64,000 nucleotides of DNA from contig NZ_UZWE01000030.1 in NCBI RefSeq assembly GCF_900631945.1, positions 62,001 to 126,000 of the forward strand. Direction: 5' to 3'. A program made the position numbers and the translations under genes. Shown piece by piece: positions 7,488 to 16,767 of this stretch. Each line of letters opens with the position of its first letter. The stretch's first letter is position 1. The notes under the pieces were generated by a model. The model was not told where the DNA came from. It did not search any database and worked only from the letters and a program-made list of their open reading frames with translations. This DNA is from Paracoccus haematequi (GTDB lineage: Bacteria > Pseudomonadota > Alphaproteobacteria > Rhodobacterales > Rhodobacteraceae).

Positions 7488-8441
7488 ATGCCCGGCCGGC
7501 CCGCTCCGTTCAGGCAATTGCCCGGCGATTCCGCGCCTCCGGCGCGAGCCTTCTGGACGCAGGCCGACGACGGCGTGACCCTGCGGCTGGCCCATTGGCC
7601 CGCCGCGACCGACAGCCTGGGCACCGTGCTGCTGTTTCCCGGCCGCACCGAATATATCGAAAAATACTCGGGTATCGCTTCCGAACTGACGGTGGCGGGA
7701 TACGACGTGCTGGCGATCGACTGGCGCGGCCAGGGGCTGTCCGACCGACTGCTGCCGGATGTCCGGCTGGGCCATGTCGGGCAGTTCGCGGATTATCAGC
7801 GCGATGTGGTGGAAGTGATCGTCGCCGCGACCGAACTGGCCCTGCCCCGGCCCTGGCACCTGCTGGCCCATTCGATGGGCGGCTGCATCGGCCTTGCGGC
7901 GCTGCGCCAGGATCTGCCGGTCGCCTCGGCCGCGTTTTCGGCCCCCATGTGGGGCATCAGCCTGCGGCCCATGCCGCACGGGCTGGCGGTGGGCATGACC
8001 TATCTGGCGGGACGGCTGGGGCGCGGCGCGCGCCTGGCCCCAGGCAGCGGGGGCGGCACCCTGGGCACCTATGTGCTGGACGAAAGCTTCAGCGCCAACC
8101 TGCTGACCGAGGATGCCGACGAATGGTGCCGCATGGTGCGCCAGGCGGCGGCCTGGCCCGACATGACCCTGGGCGGGGCCAGCTTCGACTGGGTGGGCAA
8201 GGCGCTGAACGAATGCCTGCGCCTGTCGCGCCTGCCCTCGCCCGATATTCCGGCTGTGGTCAGCCTGGGCAGCCGGGAAAGGATCGTGTCCGCAGCGGCG
8301 ATCCGCGACAGGGTCTCCCGCTGGCCCTCGGCATCGCTGCTGACGGTCGAAGGCGCGCGGCACGAGGTGATGATGTGCACTCCCGACCGCCGCGCCGCCT
8401 TCCTGTCGGCGGCGCTCGACCTGTTCCAGTCCGCGCCCTAG
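7488..8441 (+). CDS. Alpha/beta hydrolase, lysophospholipase-like
   Basis: This 317-residue serine hydrolase carries the nucleophile elbow HSMGG (from LAHSMGGCIGLAAL), an upstream 'DWRGQGLSDR' loop and a C-terminal 'GARHEVMM' segment carrying the catalytic His. This is the monoacylglycerol lipase/lysophospholipase (PldB-like) pattern. No signal peptide is visible, so it is cytoplasmic. The gene follows the SCP2 gene by five bases and its end overlaps the end of the convergent corC gene by four bases. Confidence 0.85.
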   Translation: MPGRPAPFRQLPGDSAPPARAFWTQADDGVTLRLAHWPAATDSLGTVLLFPGRTEYIEKYSGIASELTVAGYDVLAIDWRGQGLSDRLLPDVRLGHVGQFADYQRDVVEVIVAATELALPRPWHLLAHSMGGCIGLAALRQDLPVASAAFSAPMWGISLRPMPHGLAVGMTYLAGRLGRGARLAPGSGGGTLGTYVLDESFSANLLTEDADEWCRMVRQAAAWPDMTLGGASFDWVGKALNECLRLSRLPSPDIPAVVSLGSRERIVSAAAIRDRVSRWPSASLLTVEGARHEVMMCTPDRRAAFLSAALDLFQSAP

Positions 8442-9379
8442 CCGTCCTGGCCCAGATCCTGCTGGGGAATGTGATGCGGGCGAACCTTGTCCGCCGCCAT
8501 CGCCGCAGGAAGGCGCAGCCGCACCCGCTTGATGCGGCGGGGGTCGGCATCGACCACCTCGAACTCCGCGCCCGAGGCGTGGGGGATCACCTCTCCCTGC
8601 GCGGGAAGATGGCCCGCCAGGGCAAAGACCAGCCCGCCCAGCGTGTCGATATCCTCGCCCTCGTCCTCGCCGATCAGGGGCAGGCCGGTTTCGGCCTCGA
8701 CATCGCTGACGGGCGCGCGGGCCTGGATCAGCCACTGGCCGGGCTTTTCCAGCACCCACAGGCTGCCCTCGGCATCGTCATGCTCGTCCTCGATCTCTCC
8801 GATGACCTGTTCGATCAGATCCTCGATGGTCACTAGCCCGTCCACGCCGCCATATTCGTCGATGACCAGGGCCATGTGGATGCGCTTCTGCTGCATCTGC
8901 TGCAACAGCACGCCGATCGACATCGAGGGCGGCACATACAGCAAGGGCCGCAGCATCGGCCGCAGATGGAATTCGCCGTTCGCGCCGAAACCGTGCTTCA
9001 GCGCCAGATCCTTCAGGTGGATCATCCCCAGGGGGCTGTCCAATGTCTCGGCATAGACCGGCAGGCGGGAAAACCCGTGTTCGCGGAACAGCGCGACCAG
9101 ATCGTCCAGGCTGCTGGTCTCGGCGGCGGCGATGATCTCGGCCTTGGGCACGGCCACATCGTCGACGCGCATCCGCCGCAGGTTGACCATGCCGGGCGTG
9201 ATCTGGGCGCGCCTGTCGTCGCCGTCCGCCTCATCCTCGGCGCCTTTCAGGGCGTCGAAGAACCGCCCCAGGAAACCGCGCGAACTGGGAAGATCCCGTC
9301 CCTCTCCTCCGACGCCGTCCGCCTCGGAGGCGGCATCGGCACCAAGGGGATGGCCGGGTAATCGAGACTCGGAGTTCAT
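8438..9379 (-). CDS. CorC/HlyC-type CBS-domain protein
   Basis: This 313-residue protein holds a tandem CBS pair (about residues 70-195, starting 'MVNLRRMRVDDVAVPKAEI' and including 'LVTIEDLIEQVIGEIEDEHD') and a C-terminal CorC_HlyC FAD-like domain. The N-terminal membrane domain (DUF21) of the longer relatives is absent, as in E. coli CorC (YbeX). It is probably linked to divalent-cation handling, though the mechanism is not established. Its ATG overlaps the stop of ybeY by one base, completing the widespread phoH-ybeY-corC order. Confidence 0.88.
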   Translation of the reverse strand: MNSESRLPGHPLGADAASEADGVGGEGRDLPSSRGFLGRFFDALKGAEDEADGDDRRAQITPGMVNLRRMRVDDVAVPKAEIIAAAETSSLDDLVALFREHGFSRLPVYAETLDSPLGMIHLKDLALKHGFGANGEFHLRPMLRPLLYVPPSMSIGVLLQQMQQKRIHMALVIDEYGGVDGLVTIEDLIEQVIGEIEDEHDDAEGSLWVLEKPGQWLIQARAPVSDVEAETGLPLIGEDEGEDIDTLGGLVFALAGHLPAQGEVIPHASGAEFEVVDADPRRIKRVRLRLPAAMAADKVRPHHIPQQDLGQDG

Positions 9380-9873
9380 CAGACCTTCTCGTGATAGGGA
9401 TCGGGAATATTCAGGCCCGCCAGGATCGAACGCTCGGCGGCTTCCATTGTTTCCGCATCGGCGTCGTTCTGGTGGTCATAGCCCAGCAGATGCAGGGTCG
9501 CGTGGACCAGCAGGTGGGTGACGTGATCGGCCGCCGGCTTGCCCTGCGACTCGGCTTCGGCCAGGCAGGTGTCATAGGCGATGGCGATGTCGCCCAGCTC
9601 GTCCTCGTCCGGCAGGTCGGGGGCGGCGCCGGGTTCGTGGGGGACATGCTCGACCGAGGGCCAGGACAGCACGTTGGTCGCGCGGGGCTTGCCGCGGAAA
9701 TCGGCGTTGAGCGCGGCGATGCGGGCGTCGTCACAGCCCATCACCACGACCTCTCCGCCGATGCCATGCCAAGTCAGCGCGGCACTCACCGCGCGTTCGG
9801 CCAGGGCCTCAAGCCCCAGCGAGTTCCATCGGTCATCCTCGATGACGCAATCGGTGGAGATGTCGTCAGGCAT
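9379..9873 (-). CDS. ybeY: Endoribonuclease YbeY
   Basis: This 164-residue single-domain metalloprotein carries the diagnostic zinc motif HATLHLLGYDH near the C-terminus. YbeY takes part in 16S rRNA 3'-end maturation and ribosome quality control. The frame stays open upstream, but the ATG at 9873 (MPDDISTDC) gives the normal family length and overlaps the phoH end by only eight bases. Translational coupling with corC follows from the one-base overlap (TGATG). Confidence 0.93.
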   Translation of the reverse strand: MPDDISTDCVIEDDRWNSLGLEALAERAVSAALTWHGIGGEVVVMGCDDARIAALNADFRGKPRATNVLSWPSVEHVPHEPGAAPDLPDEDELGDIAIAYDTCLAEAESQGKPAADHVTHLLVHATLHLLGYDHQNDADAETMEAAERSILAGLNIPDPYHEKV

Positions 9874-10969
9874 CGCCTCGCATTGCCCGGCGGGGTGCGT
9901 ATTGTCCGCGCGGTCCCTCTGATTCGCCACGCGCCAGGGCGGCGGCATCGTCTGCGTCATACGCGGTGATGATGCGCGCGACAAGCGGGTGGCGCACGAC
10001 ATCCTTGGCGGTGAAGTAGTTGAAGCTGATCCCCTTGACCCCGTCCAGGATGCGTTCGGCATCGACAAGCCCCGACTGCATCCCGCGCGGCAGGTCGATC
10101 TGGGTGCGGTCGCCGGTCACGACCATCCGCGATCCCTCGCCCAGGCGGGTCAGGAACATCTTCATCTGCCTGGTGGTGGCGTTCTGCGCCTCGTCCAGAA
10201 CGACGAAGGCATTGGACAGCGTGCGCCCGCGCATGAAGGCCAGGGGCGCGATCTCGATGCGCTTTTCCTCCATCAGCTTCTGCATCTGCTTGGCGGGCAG
10301 GAAATCGTTCAGCGCGTCGTAAAGCGGCTGCATGTAGGGATCGACCTTCTCCTTCATGTCGCCGGGAAGGAAGCCCAGGCGTTCCCCGGCCTCGACCGCC
10401 GGGCGCGACAGGATGATGCGGTCCACATGCCCGCCGATCAGCATGGTGACGCCCACGGCGACGGCCAGATAGGTCTTGCCGGTGCCCGCCGGGCCGATGC
10501 CGAAGGCCAGTTCGTTCTGGAACAGCGACCGGACATAGGCCTTTTGCGCGTCGGTGCGAGGCTCGATGGATTTCTTGCGGGTGCGCAATTCGTAATCGCC
10601 CGCCGCGAACATCTCCATCTGTTCGGCGGGCGTCGCGGGGGCGCTGTCGTCCACGCCCATGCGCAAGGCGGCCTCGACCTCGGCCAGCGACACCGGGCGG
10701 CCCTGTTCCAGCCGCGCGTAAAGGCCGCGCAGCAGCAGCGCGGCCTCGGCCTGCGCCTCGGGGGTGCCGACCACGGCCAGTTGGTTGCCGCGCCGCAGGA
10801 TATGGACGCCAAGCGCCTCCTCGATCCGGGCGAGGTGACGGTCGTTCACGCCGCACAGGTCGATCAGCAGCCGGTTGTCGGGAAATTCCAGCAGGGTTTC
10901 GGTCGAAGGGGTCGCGACGGGGGGCGTAGGCGTAAGGCCCAAATTTCTCTCCTGCTCAGGTCTTGCCAT
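9866..10969 (-). CDS. PhoH family ATPase
   Basis: This 367-residue protein has an N-terminal KH-like region, then the PhoH P-loop domain: Walker A GPAGTGKT (from GIGPAGTGKTYLAVAVG), 'VVLDEAQNAT' (Walker B) and 'VTGDRTQIDLP'. It belongs to the PhoH/PhoL group of RNA-associated ATPases or predicted helicases that co-occur with YbeY. It heads the phoH-ybeY-corC run and overlaps ybeY by eight bases. It is separated from mlaF upstream by 33 bases, so it could be read from the alr-mla transcript. Confidence 0.92.
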   Translation of the reverse strand: MARPEQERNLGLTPTPPVATPSTETLLEFPDNRLLIDLCGVNDRHLARIEEALGVHILRRGNQLAVVGTPEAQAEAALLLRGLYARLEQGRPVSLAEVEAALRMGVDDSAPATPAEQMEMFAAGDYELRTRKKSIEPRTDAQKAYVRSLFQNELAFGIGPAGTGKTYLAVAVGVTMLIGGHVDRIILSRPAVEAGERLGFLPGDMKEKVDPYMQPLYDALNDFLPAKQMQKLMEEKRIEIAPLAFMRGRTLSNAFVVLDEAQNATTRQMKMFLTRLGEGSRMVVTGDRTQIDLPRGMQSGLVDAERILDGVKGISFNYFTAKDVVRHPLVARIITAYDADDAAALARGESEGPRGQYAPRRAMRGDA

Positions 10970-11002
10970 TCATGGTGGCAATCCGGGGGGATTCGCACAA
11001 GG

Positions 11003-11716
11003 TCATAGTGGCGGGGTGTTGCCAAGAAACCCCGCCAGCGGCGCGGCGTGATCCATCCCGGAAACCGGACCGTCCCATGCGATGCGCCCGTCCTGCAACA
11101 ATGCCACCCGGTCGCCGATGGCGCGGACCGAGTCCATGTCATGGGTGATGGTGATGGCGGTGGCCCCGGTTTCGGTGACGATTCCCCGGATCAGCGCGTT
11201 GATCCGCCGCGCCCGGATCGGGTCCAGCCCGGTCGTCGGCTCGTCGAAAAAGATCACCTCCGGGTCGTCGGCGATGGCGCGGGCCAGCCCGACCCGCTTG
11301 GCCATGCCGCCCGACAGTTCGGCAGGCATCAGGCCGGCGGTTTCCGGGCCAAGCCCGACGCGGGCCAGCTTTTCCACGGCGATGGCGCGGGCTTGGGCAT
11401 CCGGCATCCGCTGGCGCAGACGGAAGGCCACGTTCTGCCAGACGGTCAGGCTGTCGAACAGCGCCGCCCCCTGGAACAGCATCCCGAAGCGGGCCAGGAA
11501 GGCCGGCCGCGCCCCGCCTTCCAGCGGACGGCCTTGCCACAGGATCTGCCCGCCATCCGGCGCGATCAGGCCCAGGACGCATTTCAGCAGCACCGACTTG
11601 CCGGTGCCCGACTGGCCGATGACGCACAGGCTTTCGCCCCGCCCCACGGCCAGATCGACGCCCGCCAGCACCGGCTTGCCGCCAAAGGATTTGTGCAGTC
11701 CCTGGACCCGGATCAT
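11003..11716 (-). CDS. mlaF: ABC transporter ATP-binding protein, MlaF-like
   Basis: This 237-residue ATPase has Walker A GQSGTGKS (residues 34-41), signature LSGGM (134-138) and Walker B VIFFDEP (154-160). It reads best as the MlaF/Ttg2A subunit of the intermembrane phospholipid transporter that maintains outer-membrane asymmetry. The ATG overlaps the stop of the permease gene by four bases (ATGA). No MlaD-type substrate-binding gene follows, so that partner is encoded elsewhere or is replaced. Confidence 0.9.
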   Translation of the reverse strand: MIRVQGLHKSFGGKPVLAGVDLAVGRGESLCVIGQSGTGKSVLLKCVLGLIAPDGGQILWQGRPLEGGARPAFLARFGMLFQGAALFDSLTVWQNVAFRLRQRMPDAQARAIAVEKLARVGLGPETAGLMPAELSGGMAKRVGLARAIADDPEVIFFDEPTTGLDPIRARRINALIRGIVTETGATAITITHDMDSVRAIGDRVALLQDGRIAWDGPVSGMDHAAPLAGFLGNTPPL

Positions 11717-12477
11717 TCGAAGAACAGCCCCGTCAGCACGAAATTCGCGGCCAGGATGCCCACGGCGGCGGCGACCACGGCGGATTTCGTGGCCCTCCCC
11801 ACGCCCGCCGCGCCGCGCCCCGACCGGATGCCGAACCAGCATCCGCAGACTGCGACGATCAGCCCGAAGACCGCGCCCTTCAGCAGGCCCGACACCACGT
11901 CCCAGCGTTCCAGATAGGCCGCCGAATTGGCAAGATAGGCGGTAGAGTTGAAGCCCAGCGACTGCGTGCCGACCAGCCAGCCGCCCAGGATGCCGATGAT
12001 GTCGCCCACGCCCACCAGCACGGGCACGGTCAGCATGGCCGCCCACAGGCGCGGCGTGACCAGCCAGCGCATCGGGTCGGTGGACAGGGTGACAAGCGCG
12101 TCGATCTGTTCCGTGACCTTCATCGTGCCGATTTCGGCGGCGATGGAGCTTGCGACGCGGGCCGCGACCATCAGCCCGCCCAGCACCGGGCCAAGTTCCC
12201 GCACCATGCCGATGGCGACGATGGCGGGCACCACGTCGCTGGCCTGGAAGCGCGCGCCGCCGGAATGGATCTGCAAGGCAAGCGCCGCCCCGGTGAACAG
12301 CGCGGTCAGCCCCACGACCGGCAGCGACAGCCAGCCGATCTGGACCAATTGCGCGGCGAAGGCGCGGCCGTAAAAGGGCCGCAGCCGGAACAGCCCGCGG
12401 GCGGTGAACAGCGCGACGGCGCCGATCCAGCGCGTCAGCGACAGTGCCGCGCGGCCGATCAGCCGGACTGGGTTCAC
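11713..12477 (-). CDS. mlaE: MlaE family ABC transporter permease
   Basis: This 254-residue membrane protein has an amphipathic N-terminus and about five membrane spans. It carries the family signature 'GAALALQIHSGGA' and 'ELGPVLGGLMVAARVASSIAAEIGTMKVTEQIDAL' (quoted here as ELGPVLGGLMVAARVA and EIGTMKVTEQIDAL). It starts at GTG 12477, overlapping the alanine racemase stop by four bases (GTGA). It forms the membrane channel for the MlaF ATPase encoded downstream. The coupling to alr links cell-wall precursor supply and envelope lipid transport in one transcript. Confidence 0.9.
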   Translation of the reverse strand: MNPVRLIGRAALSLTRWIGAVALFTARGLFRLRPFYGRAFAAQLVQIGWLSLPVVGLTALFTGAALALQIHSGGARFQASDVVPAIVAIGMVRELGPVLGGLMVAARVASSIAAEIGTMKVTEQIDALVTLSTDPMRWLVTPRLWAAMLTVPVLVGVGDIIGILGGWLVGTQSLGFNSTAYLANSAAYLERWDVVSGLLKGAVFGLIVAVCGCWFGIRSGRGAAGVGRATKSAVVAAAVGILAANFVLTGLFFE

Positions 12478-13490
12478 CGATAGGTCCGGTCGTAGCGATG
12501 GCCCAGAGAGGTCAGGATCTCGTACCCGATGGTACCCGCGAAATCCGCCACCCGGTCGACCGGCTGGGCGGGACAGATCAGGTCCAGTTCCCCCGGCACA
12601 TCGTCAAGGCCGGTCACATCCACGGTGATCAGGTCCATCGACACCCGGCCCACGATGGGACAGGCCGTGCCGCCCGCATAAAGGCTGGCCCCCTTGGACG
12701 AGATCGAGCGCAGGATCCCGTCGGCATAGCCCGCAGCCACCGTGGCGATGCGGCGCGTCGCGTCCGCCGTCCAGGTGGCGCTGTAGCCCACGAATTCGCC
12801 CGGTTGGACCATCCGCGTCTGGATCACCGGCAGGGACAGGCGAACGACCGGCTGCGCCTCGGCAAAGGGCAGCGCGCCGTAAAGCCCGATGCCGGGGCGG
12901 ATCAGGTCGAAATGATAATCCGGCCCCAGCAGGATCCCGCCCGTCGCCGCCAGCGAACGCGGCACGCCGCAGCCATCGGTCATGGCGCGGAAGGCGGCAA
13001 GCTGCGCGGCATTGGCGGGGTGGCCGGGTTCGTCCGCGCAGGCCAGGTGGGACATGATGAAGTCGGGGCCTGCCGCCAGGGCCTCGGCCCGGATCGCGGA
13101 CCATTCGGCGGGTTCCAGCCCCAGCCGGTTCATGCCGGTGTCAAGCTGGATCGCGAAAGGCTTGCCGGGCCGCATGGTCCGGTCGCGGAAGAACTGTTCG
13201 GGGCTGTTGAGGACGGGGACCAGGCCGGTCAGATCCGCGCCCTCCATATGGCCGGACAGGATATTGATGCGGGCGTCATCGGGCAGATGCGGGCGCAACG
13301 CCCGGCCTTCGCTGGCGATCGCCACGAAAAAATCCCGCGCGCCCGCGGCATAGAGGGCCGGGGCGACCCTGGCCGCGCCCAGGCCATAGGCATCGGCCTT
13401 GACCACCGCACCCGGCCGGGCGCCGGGGGCCTTGGCGGCCAGCGCGGTCCAGTTGGCGACGATGGCGTGCAGGTCGATATGCAGGGTCAT
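12474..13490 (-). CDS. alr: Alanine racemase
   Basis: This 338-residue PLP enzyme interconverts L- and D-alanine for peptidoglycan. The PLP-binding Lys sits in VVKADAYGLG at about residue 31, and the second catalytic residue, Tyr, lies in VGYSATW. I start at ATG 13490 (MTLHIDL) because AGGA lies eight bases ahead; earlier ATGs at 13523 and 13517 lack a good site and the family alignment. The gene leads a coupled alr-mlaE-mlaF run. Confidence 0.92.
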   Translation of the reverse strand: MTLHIDLHAIVANWTALAAKAPGARPGAVVKADAYGLGAARVAPALYAAGARDFFVAIASEGRALRPHLPDDARINILSGHMEGADLTGLVPVLNSPEQFFRDRTMRPGKPFAIQLDTGMNRLGLEPAEWSAIRAEALAAGPDFIMSHLACADEPGHPANAAQLAAFRAMTDGCGVPRSLAATGGILLGPDYHFDLIRPGIGLYGALPFAEAQPVVRLSLPVIQTRMVQPGEFVGYSATWTADATRRIATVAAGYADGILRSISSKGASLYAGGTACPIVGRVSMDLITVDVTGLDDVPGELDLICPAQPVDRVADFAGTIGYEILTSLGHRYDRTYR

Positions 13491-13552
13491 GGCGGGCGTC
13501 CTGTGATGGTCGCGCATCTTCAAGCAGAAATCGGCCCGCGCTTCCAGCCCGT

Positions 13553-14314
13553 TCAGACGAACTGTTCGCGCAGCAGCCGTTCCTCGAGCCCGTGGCCGTT
13601 GTCGAACAGCAGCCGGTGGCGCACGTCCTGCGCGCTGCGGATCTGGACGCGCACGACATGGCGGACCGACCGGGAATCCGCATCCGCCATGACCGGGCGG
13701 CGCTCGGGGTTCAGCACCTCGACCTCGACCTCGGCGCCCTTGGGCAGCAGCGCGCCGCGCCAGCGGCGGGGGCGGAAGGGGGCGATCGCGGTCAGGGCCA
13801 GAACCTCGGAATTGATCGGCAGGATCGGGCCATGCGCGGAATAGTTATAGGCCGTGGACCCGGCGGGCGTGGCGATCAGCGCGCCGTCGCAGACCAGCTC
13901 GGCCATCCGCATCTTGCCGTCGACATGGATGCGCAGCTTGGCGGCCTGGGGGCCTTCGCGCAACATGCTGACCTCGTTGATGGCCAGCGCCTCGTGGACG
14001 GATCCGTCGGCGCGGATCGCCCGCATCCGCAGGGGGTTGATGACGGTTTCCTCGGCGGCGGCCAGGCGTTCCAGCAGCCCGCTTTCGGAATAGCCGTTCA
14101 TCAGGAACCCCACGGTTCCCCGGTTCATGCCATAGACCGGCAGATCGCGGTCGGTCAGCGCGTGCAGGGTTTGCAGCATGAACCCGTCGCCGCCAAGCGC
14201 CACCACGACCTGCGCCCGATCCAGATCCGCCGCGCCATAGCGGTCGGTCAGCACCGCAAGGGCCTTTTGCGCGATCTCGGATTCGCTGGCGGTGAAATGG
14301 ATCGTCGCGGTCAT
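13553..14314 (-). CDS. nadK: NAD kinase
   Basis: This 253-residue cytoplasmic enzyme phosphorylates NAD to NADP. It has the GGDG motif (VVALGGDGFML, near residue 42), NEVSM and the glycine-rich GALIATPAGSTAYNYSAHGP region typical of NadK. The start at 14314 (MTATIHF) gives the compact form normal in alphaproteobacteria; the open frame upstream overlaps the glyA promoter region and has no homology. It diverges from glyA. Confidence 0.93.
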   Translation of the reverse strand: MTATIHFTASESEIAQKALAVLTDRYGAADLDRAQVVVALGGDGFMLQTLHALTDRDLPVYGMNRGTVGFLMNGYSESGLLERLAAAEETVINPLRMRAIRADGSVHEALAINEVSMLREGPQAAKLRIHVDGKMRMAELVCDGALIATPAGSTAYNYSAHGPILPINSEVLALTAIAPFRPRRWRGALLPKGAEVEVEVLNPERRPVMADADSRSVRHVVRVQIRSAQDVRHRLLFDNGHGLEERLLREQFV

Positions 14315-14480
14315 GTCGGCCTCTGTCTGGCGCGGGCAGCATCCGACGCAGGCCCCGGCAATGCAAGCCCTGTCGCCCCTATCCCGGATTCTGCCGCATT
14401 TGTGCCTTTCCGCACCGTCAACCCTGGGATAGAAGGCGCCAAACCACCGCCCCTTGGCCCAACGATAAGGACGCGAGCCC

Positions 14481-15776
14481 ATGAACGCACCCACCCGCGA
14501 AACCGGATTCTTCACCGAAACGCTGGCCAGCAGCGATCCCGAGGTCGCGAAGGCGATCACCCAGGAACTGGGTCGCCAGCGGGACGAGATCGAACTGATC
14601 GCGTCCGAGAACATCGTGTCCAAGGCCGTGCTGGAGGCGCAGGGTTCGGTCCTGACGAACAAATACGCCGAGGGCTATCCGGGCAAGCGCTATTACGGCG
14701 GCTGCCAGTATGTCGATATCGTCGAGACGCTGGCCATCGAACGCGCCAAGACGCTGTTCGACTGCGAATTCGCGAACGTCCAGCCGAACAGCGGCAGCCA
14801 GATGAACCAGGCGGTGTTCCTGGCGCTGTTGCAGCCGGGCGATACCTTCATGGGCCTGGACCTGAATTCCGGCGGGCACCTGACCCACGGTTCGCCCGTC
14901 AACATGTCGGGCAAGTGGTTCAACGTCGTCAGCTATGGCGTGCGCCAGCAGGATCAGCTTCTGGACATGGACGATGTCCGCCAGAAGGCCCTGGAAAACA
15001 AGCCGAAGCTGATCGTCGCGGGCGGCACCGCATACAGCCGCGTCTGGGACTGGGCCGCCTTCCGCAAGATCGCGGACGAGGTGGGCGCCTATCTGATGGT
15101 GGACATGGCCCATATCGCGGGCCTGGTCGCGGGCGGGCAGCACCCCTCGCCCCTGCCCCACGCGCATGTCGTGACCACCACGACGCACAAATCCCTGCGC
15201 GGGCCGCGCGGCGGCATGGTGCTGACCAACGACGCCGACATCGCCAAGAAGATCAACAGCGCGGTGTTCCCCGGCCTTCAGGGTGGCCCGCTGATGCATG
15301 TGATCGCCGCCAAGGCCGTGGCCTTCGGCGAGGCGCTGCAACCCTCGTTCAAGGCCTATGCCGCGCAGGTCGTGAGGAACGCGCAGGCCATGGCGGACGA
15401 GCTGATGAAGGGCGGCATCGACATCGTGTCGGGCGGCACCGACAACCACCTGTGCCTGGCCGACCTGCGTCCGAAAGGCGTCACCGGCAAGGCGACCGAG
15501 GCTGCCCTGGGCCGTGCCCACATCACCTGCAACAAGAACGGCGTGCCGTTCGATCCTGAAAAGCCCTTCGTCACCAGCGGCATCCGCCTGGGCACCCCGG
15601 CCGGCACCACGCGCGGCTTCGGCGAGGATGAATTCCGCCAGATCGCCCGCTGGATCGTCGAGGTCGTGGACGGACTGGCCGCGAATGGCGAGGAAGGCAA
15701 TGCCGAGGTCGAGGCCAAGGTGAAGTCCGAGGTGGCCCAGCTTTGCGCCCGCTTCCCGCTTTACGCCGGGATGTGA
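14481..15776 (+). CDS. glyA: Serine hydroxymethyltransferase
   Basis: This 431-residue PLP enzyme converts serine and tetrahydrofolate to glycine and 5,10-methylene-THF, the main one-carbon source. The PLP Lys is K237 in the [14 protein letters not shown] motif, and '[10 protein letters not shown]' at the N-terminus is the substrate and folate region. Length and motifs are complete. GATAAGGA precedes the ATG. A strong terminator follows at 15797. The 166-base region to nadK holds no riboswitch that I can recognise. Confidence 0.97.
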   Translation: MNAPTRETGFFTETLASSDPEVAKAITQELGRQRDEIELIASENIVSKAVLEAQGSVLTNKYAEGYPGKRYYGGCQYVDIVETLAIERAKTLFDCEFANVQPNSGSQMNQAVFLALLQPGDTFMGLDLNSGGHLTHGSPVNMSGKWFNVVSYGVRQQDQLLDMDDVRQKALENKPKLIVAGGTAYSRVWDWAAFRKIADEVGAYLMVDMAHIAGLVAGGQHPSPLPHAHVVTTTTHKSLRGPRGGMVLTNDADIAKKINSAVFPGLQGGPLMHVIAAKAVAFGEALQPSFKAYAAQVVRNAQAMADELMKGGIDIVSGGTDNHLCLADLRPKGVTGKATEAALGRAHITCNKNGVPFDPEKPFVTSGIRLGTPAGTTRGFGEDEFRQIARWIVEVVDGLAANGEEGNAEVEAKVKSEVAQLCARFPLYAGM

Positions 15777-15796
15777 TGCGCTGATCCGAAGACCAC

Positions 15797-15826
15797 CCCG
15801 CCGCGTCCCTCGCGGCGGGTTTTTTT
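15797..15826 (+). terminator. Intrinsic terminator after glyA
   Basis: A perfect 9-bp stem (CCCGCCGCG with CGCGGCGGG, loop TCCCT) is followed by seven T residues. It ends glyA transcription 20 bases past its stop, and the last base touches the stop codon of the convergent exporter gene. Confidence 0.92.
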
Positions 15827-16728
15827 CATGGCTGTTCGGCGGCGGGCACGATGGCGGCAGACCGCAGCCGCGCCTCTCGCCAGGTGATATAGCTGATCGC
15901 CCCGATCATCATCGCGCCGCCCAGGATCACCCATTCGTCCATGGGTTCGTGAAAGACCAGGACTCCTAGCAGGCTGGCCCAGATCAGTTGCAGAAAGACG
16001 ACCGGCTGCGTCACCGTCAGGGGCGCCGCGGCGAAGGCGCGCGTCATCGTGTAATGCCCCGCCGTGGCAAAGACCGCGACCAGCCCCAGCCAGCCGATCT
16101 GCGCCCAGGTCGGCGGCACCCAGACCGCCCAGGCCACCGGCGCCAGGCCGATCGTCACCGTCAGAGACAGCATGGCGACGACGATGGCGGCGGGAACATG
16201 GTCGGTGATGCGCTTGGCGACCAGATAGGACGATCCAAAGGCCAACGAGGCCGCGACCTGCGACAGATGCCCCGGATCCAGTTCCCGCAGCCCCGGCCGC
16301 AGCACGATCAGCGCCCCCATCAGCGCCACGCAGACCGCAGCGATGCGCCGCACGGCCAGCCGCTCGCCCATGATCAGGGCGGCGCCCACGGTGACGACGA
16401 TGGGGTTCAGGAAGCCGATGGCCGTCGCCTCGGCCACGGTGATGCGCGACATGGCATAGAACCATGCGATCACCGCCAGGACATGCAGCCCGCCCCGCAG
16501 CGTCAGCATCCGCCAGACCTGCGGCGGAAACCCCGCCCGCAGCGCCGGGATCAGCACTGGTCCCAGAAACACCAGCCCGAACAGAAACCGGATGAACGCG
16601 GCCTGAGGGGCGGGCACCGCGCCACCCAGCCATCGCACGATGCCGTTCACGGCGACAAAGCACAGCCCGGTCGCCAGCATCCAGCCAATTCCCGCCAGAT
16701 CCCGGCGCGTCTGCATGTCCATTTGCAT
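15826..16728 (-). CDS. DMT superfamily (EamA) transporter
   Basis: This protein of about 300 residues has ten predicted membrane spans in two EamA repeats. Examples are 'GWMLATGLCFVAVNGIVRWLGG' (quoted as ATGLCFVAVNGIVRWLGG) near the start and 'FLQLIWASLLGVLVFHEPMD', the conserved second-repeat motif, near the end. EamA exporters move amino acids or related metabolites; the substrate is unknown. The start is uncertain: ATG codons lie at 16728, 16722 and 16716, and a TTG at 16764. It follows the lysE gene closely on the same strand, so both may answer to the same regulation. Confidence 0.85.
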   Translation of the reverse strand: MQMDMQTRRDLAGIGWMLATGLCFVAVNGIVRWLGGAVPAPQAAFIRFLFGLVFLGPVLIPALRAGFPPQVWRMLTLRGGLHVLAVIAWFYAMSRITVAEATAIGFLNPIVVTVGAALIMGERLAVRRIAAVCVALMGALIVLRPGLRELDPGHLSQVAASLAFGSSYLVAKRITDHVPAAIVVAMLSLTVTIGLAPVAWAVWVPPTWAQIGWLGLVAVFATAGHYTMTRAFAAAPLTVTQPVVFLQLIWASLLGVLVFHEPMDEWVILGGAMMIGAISYITWREARLRSAAIVPAAEQP

Positions 16729-16767
16729 GACGTGCAGTTGGACCGCTTTGCGGCGGCTGCGCAAGGC

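Noticed and set aside
14315-14480. Glycine or folate riboswitch ahead of glyA
   Set aside because: The region is short and I could not find the conserved elements of these classes. It looks like an ordinary promoter region.
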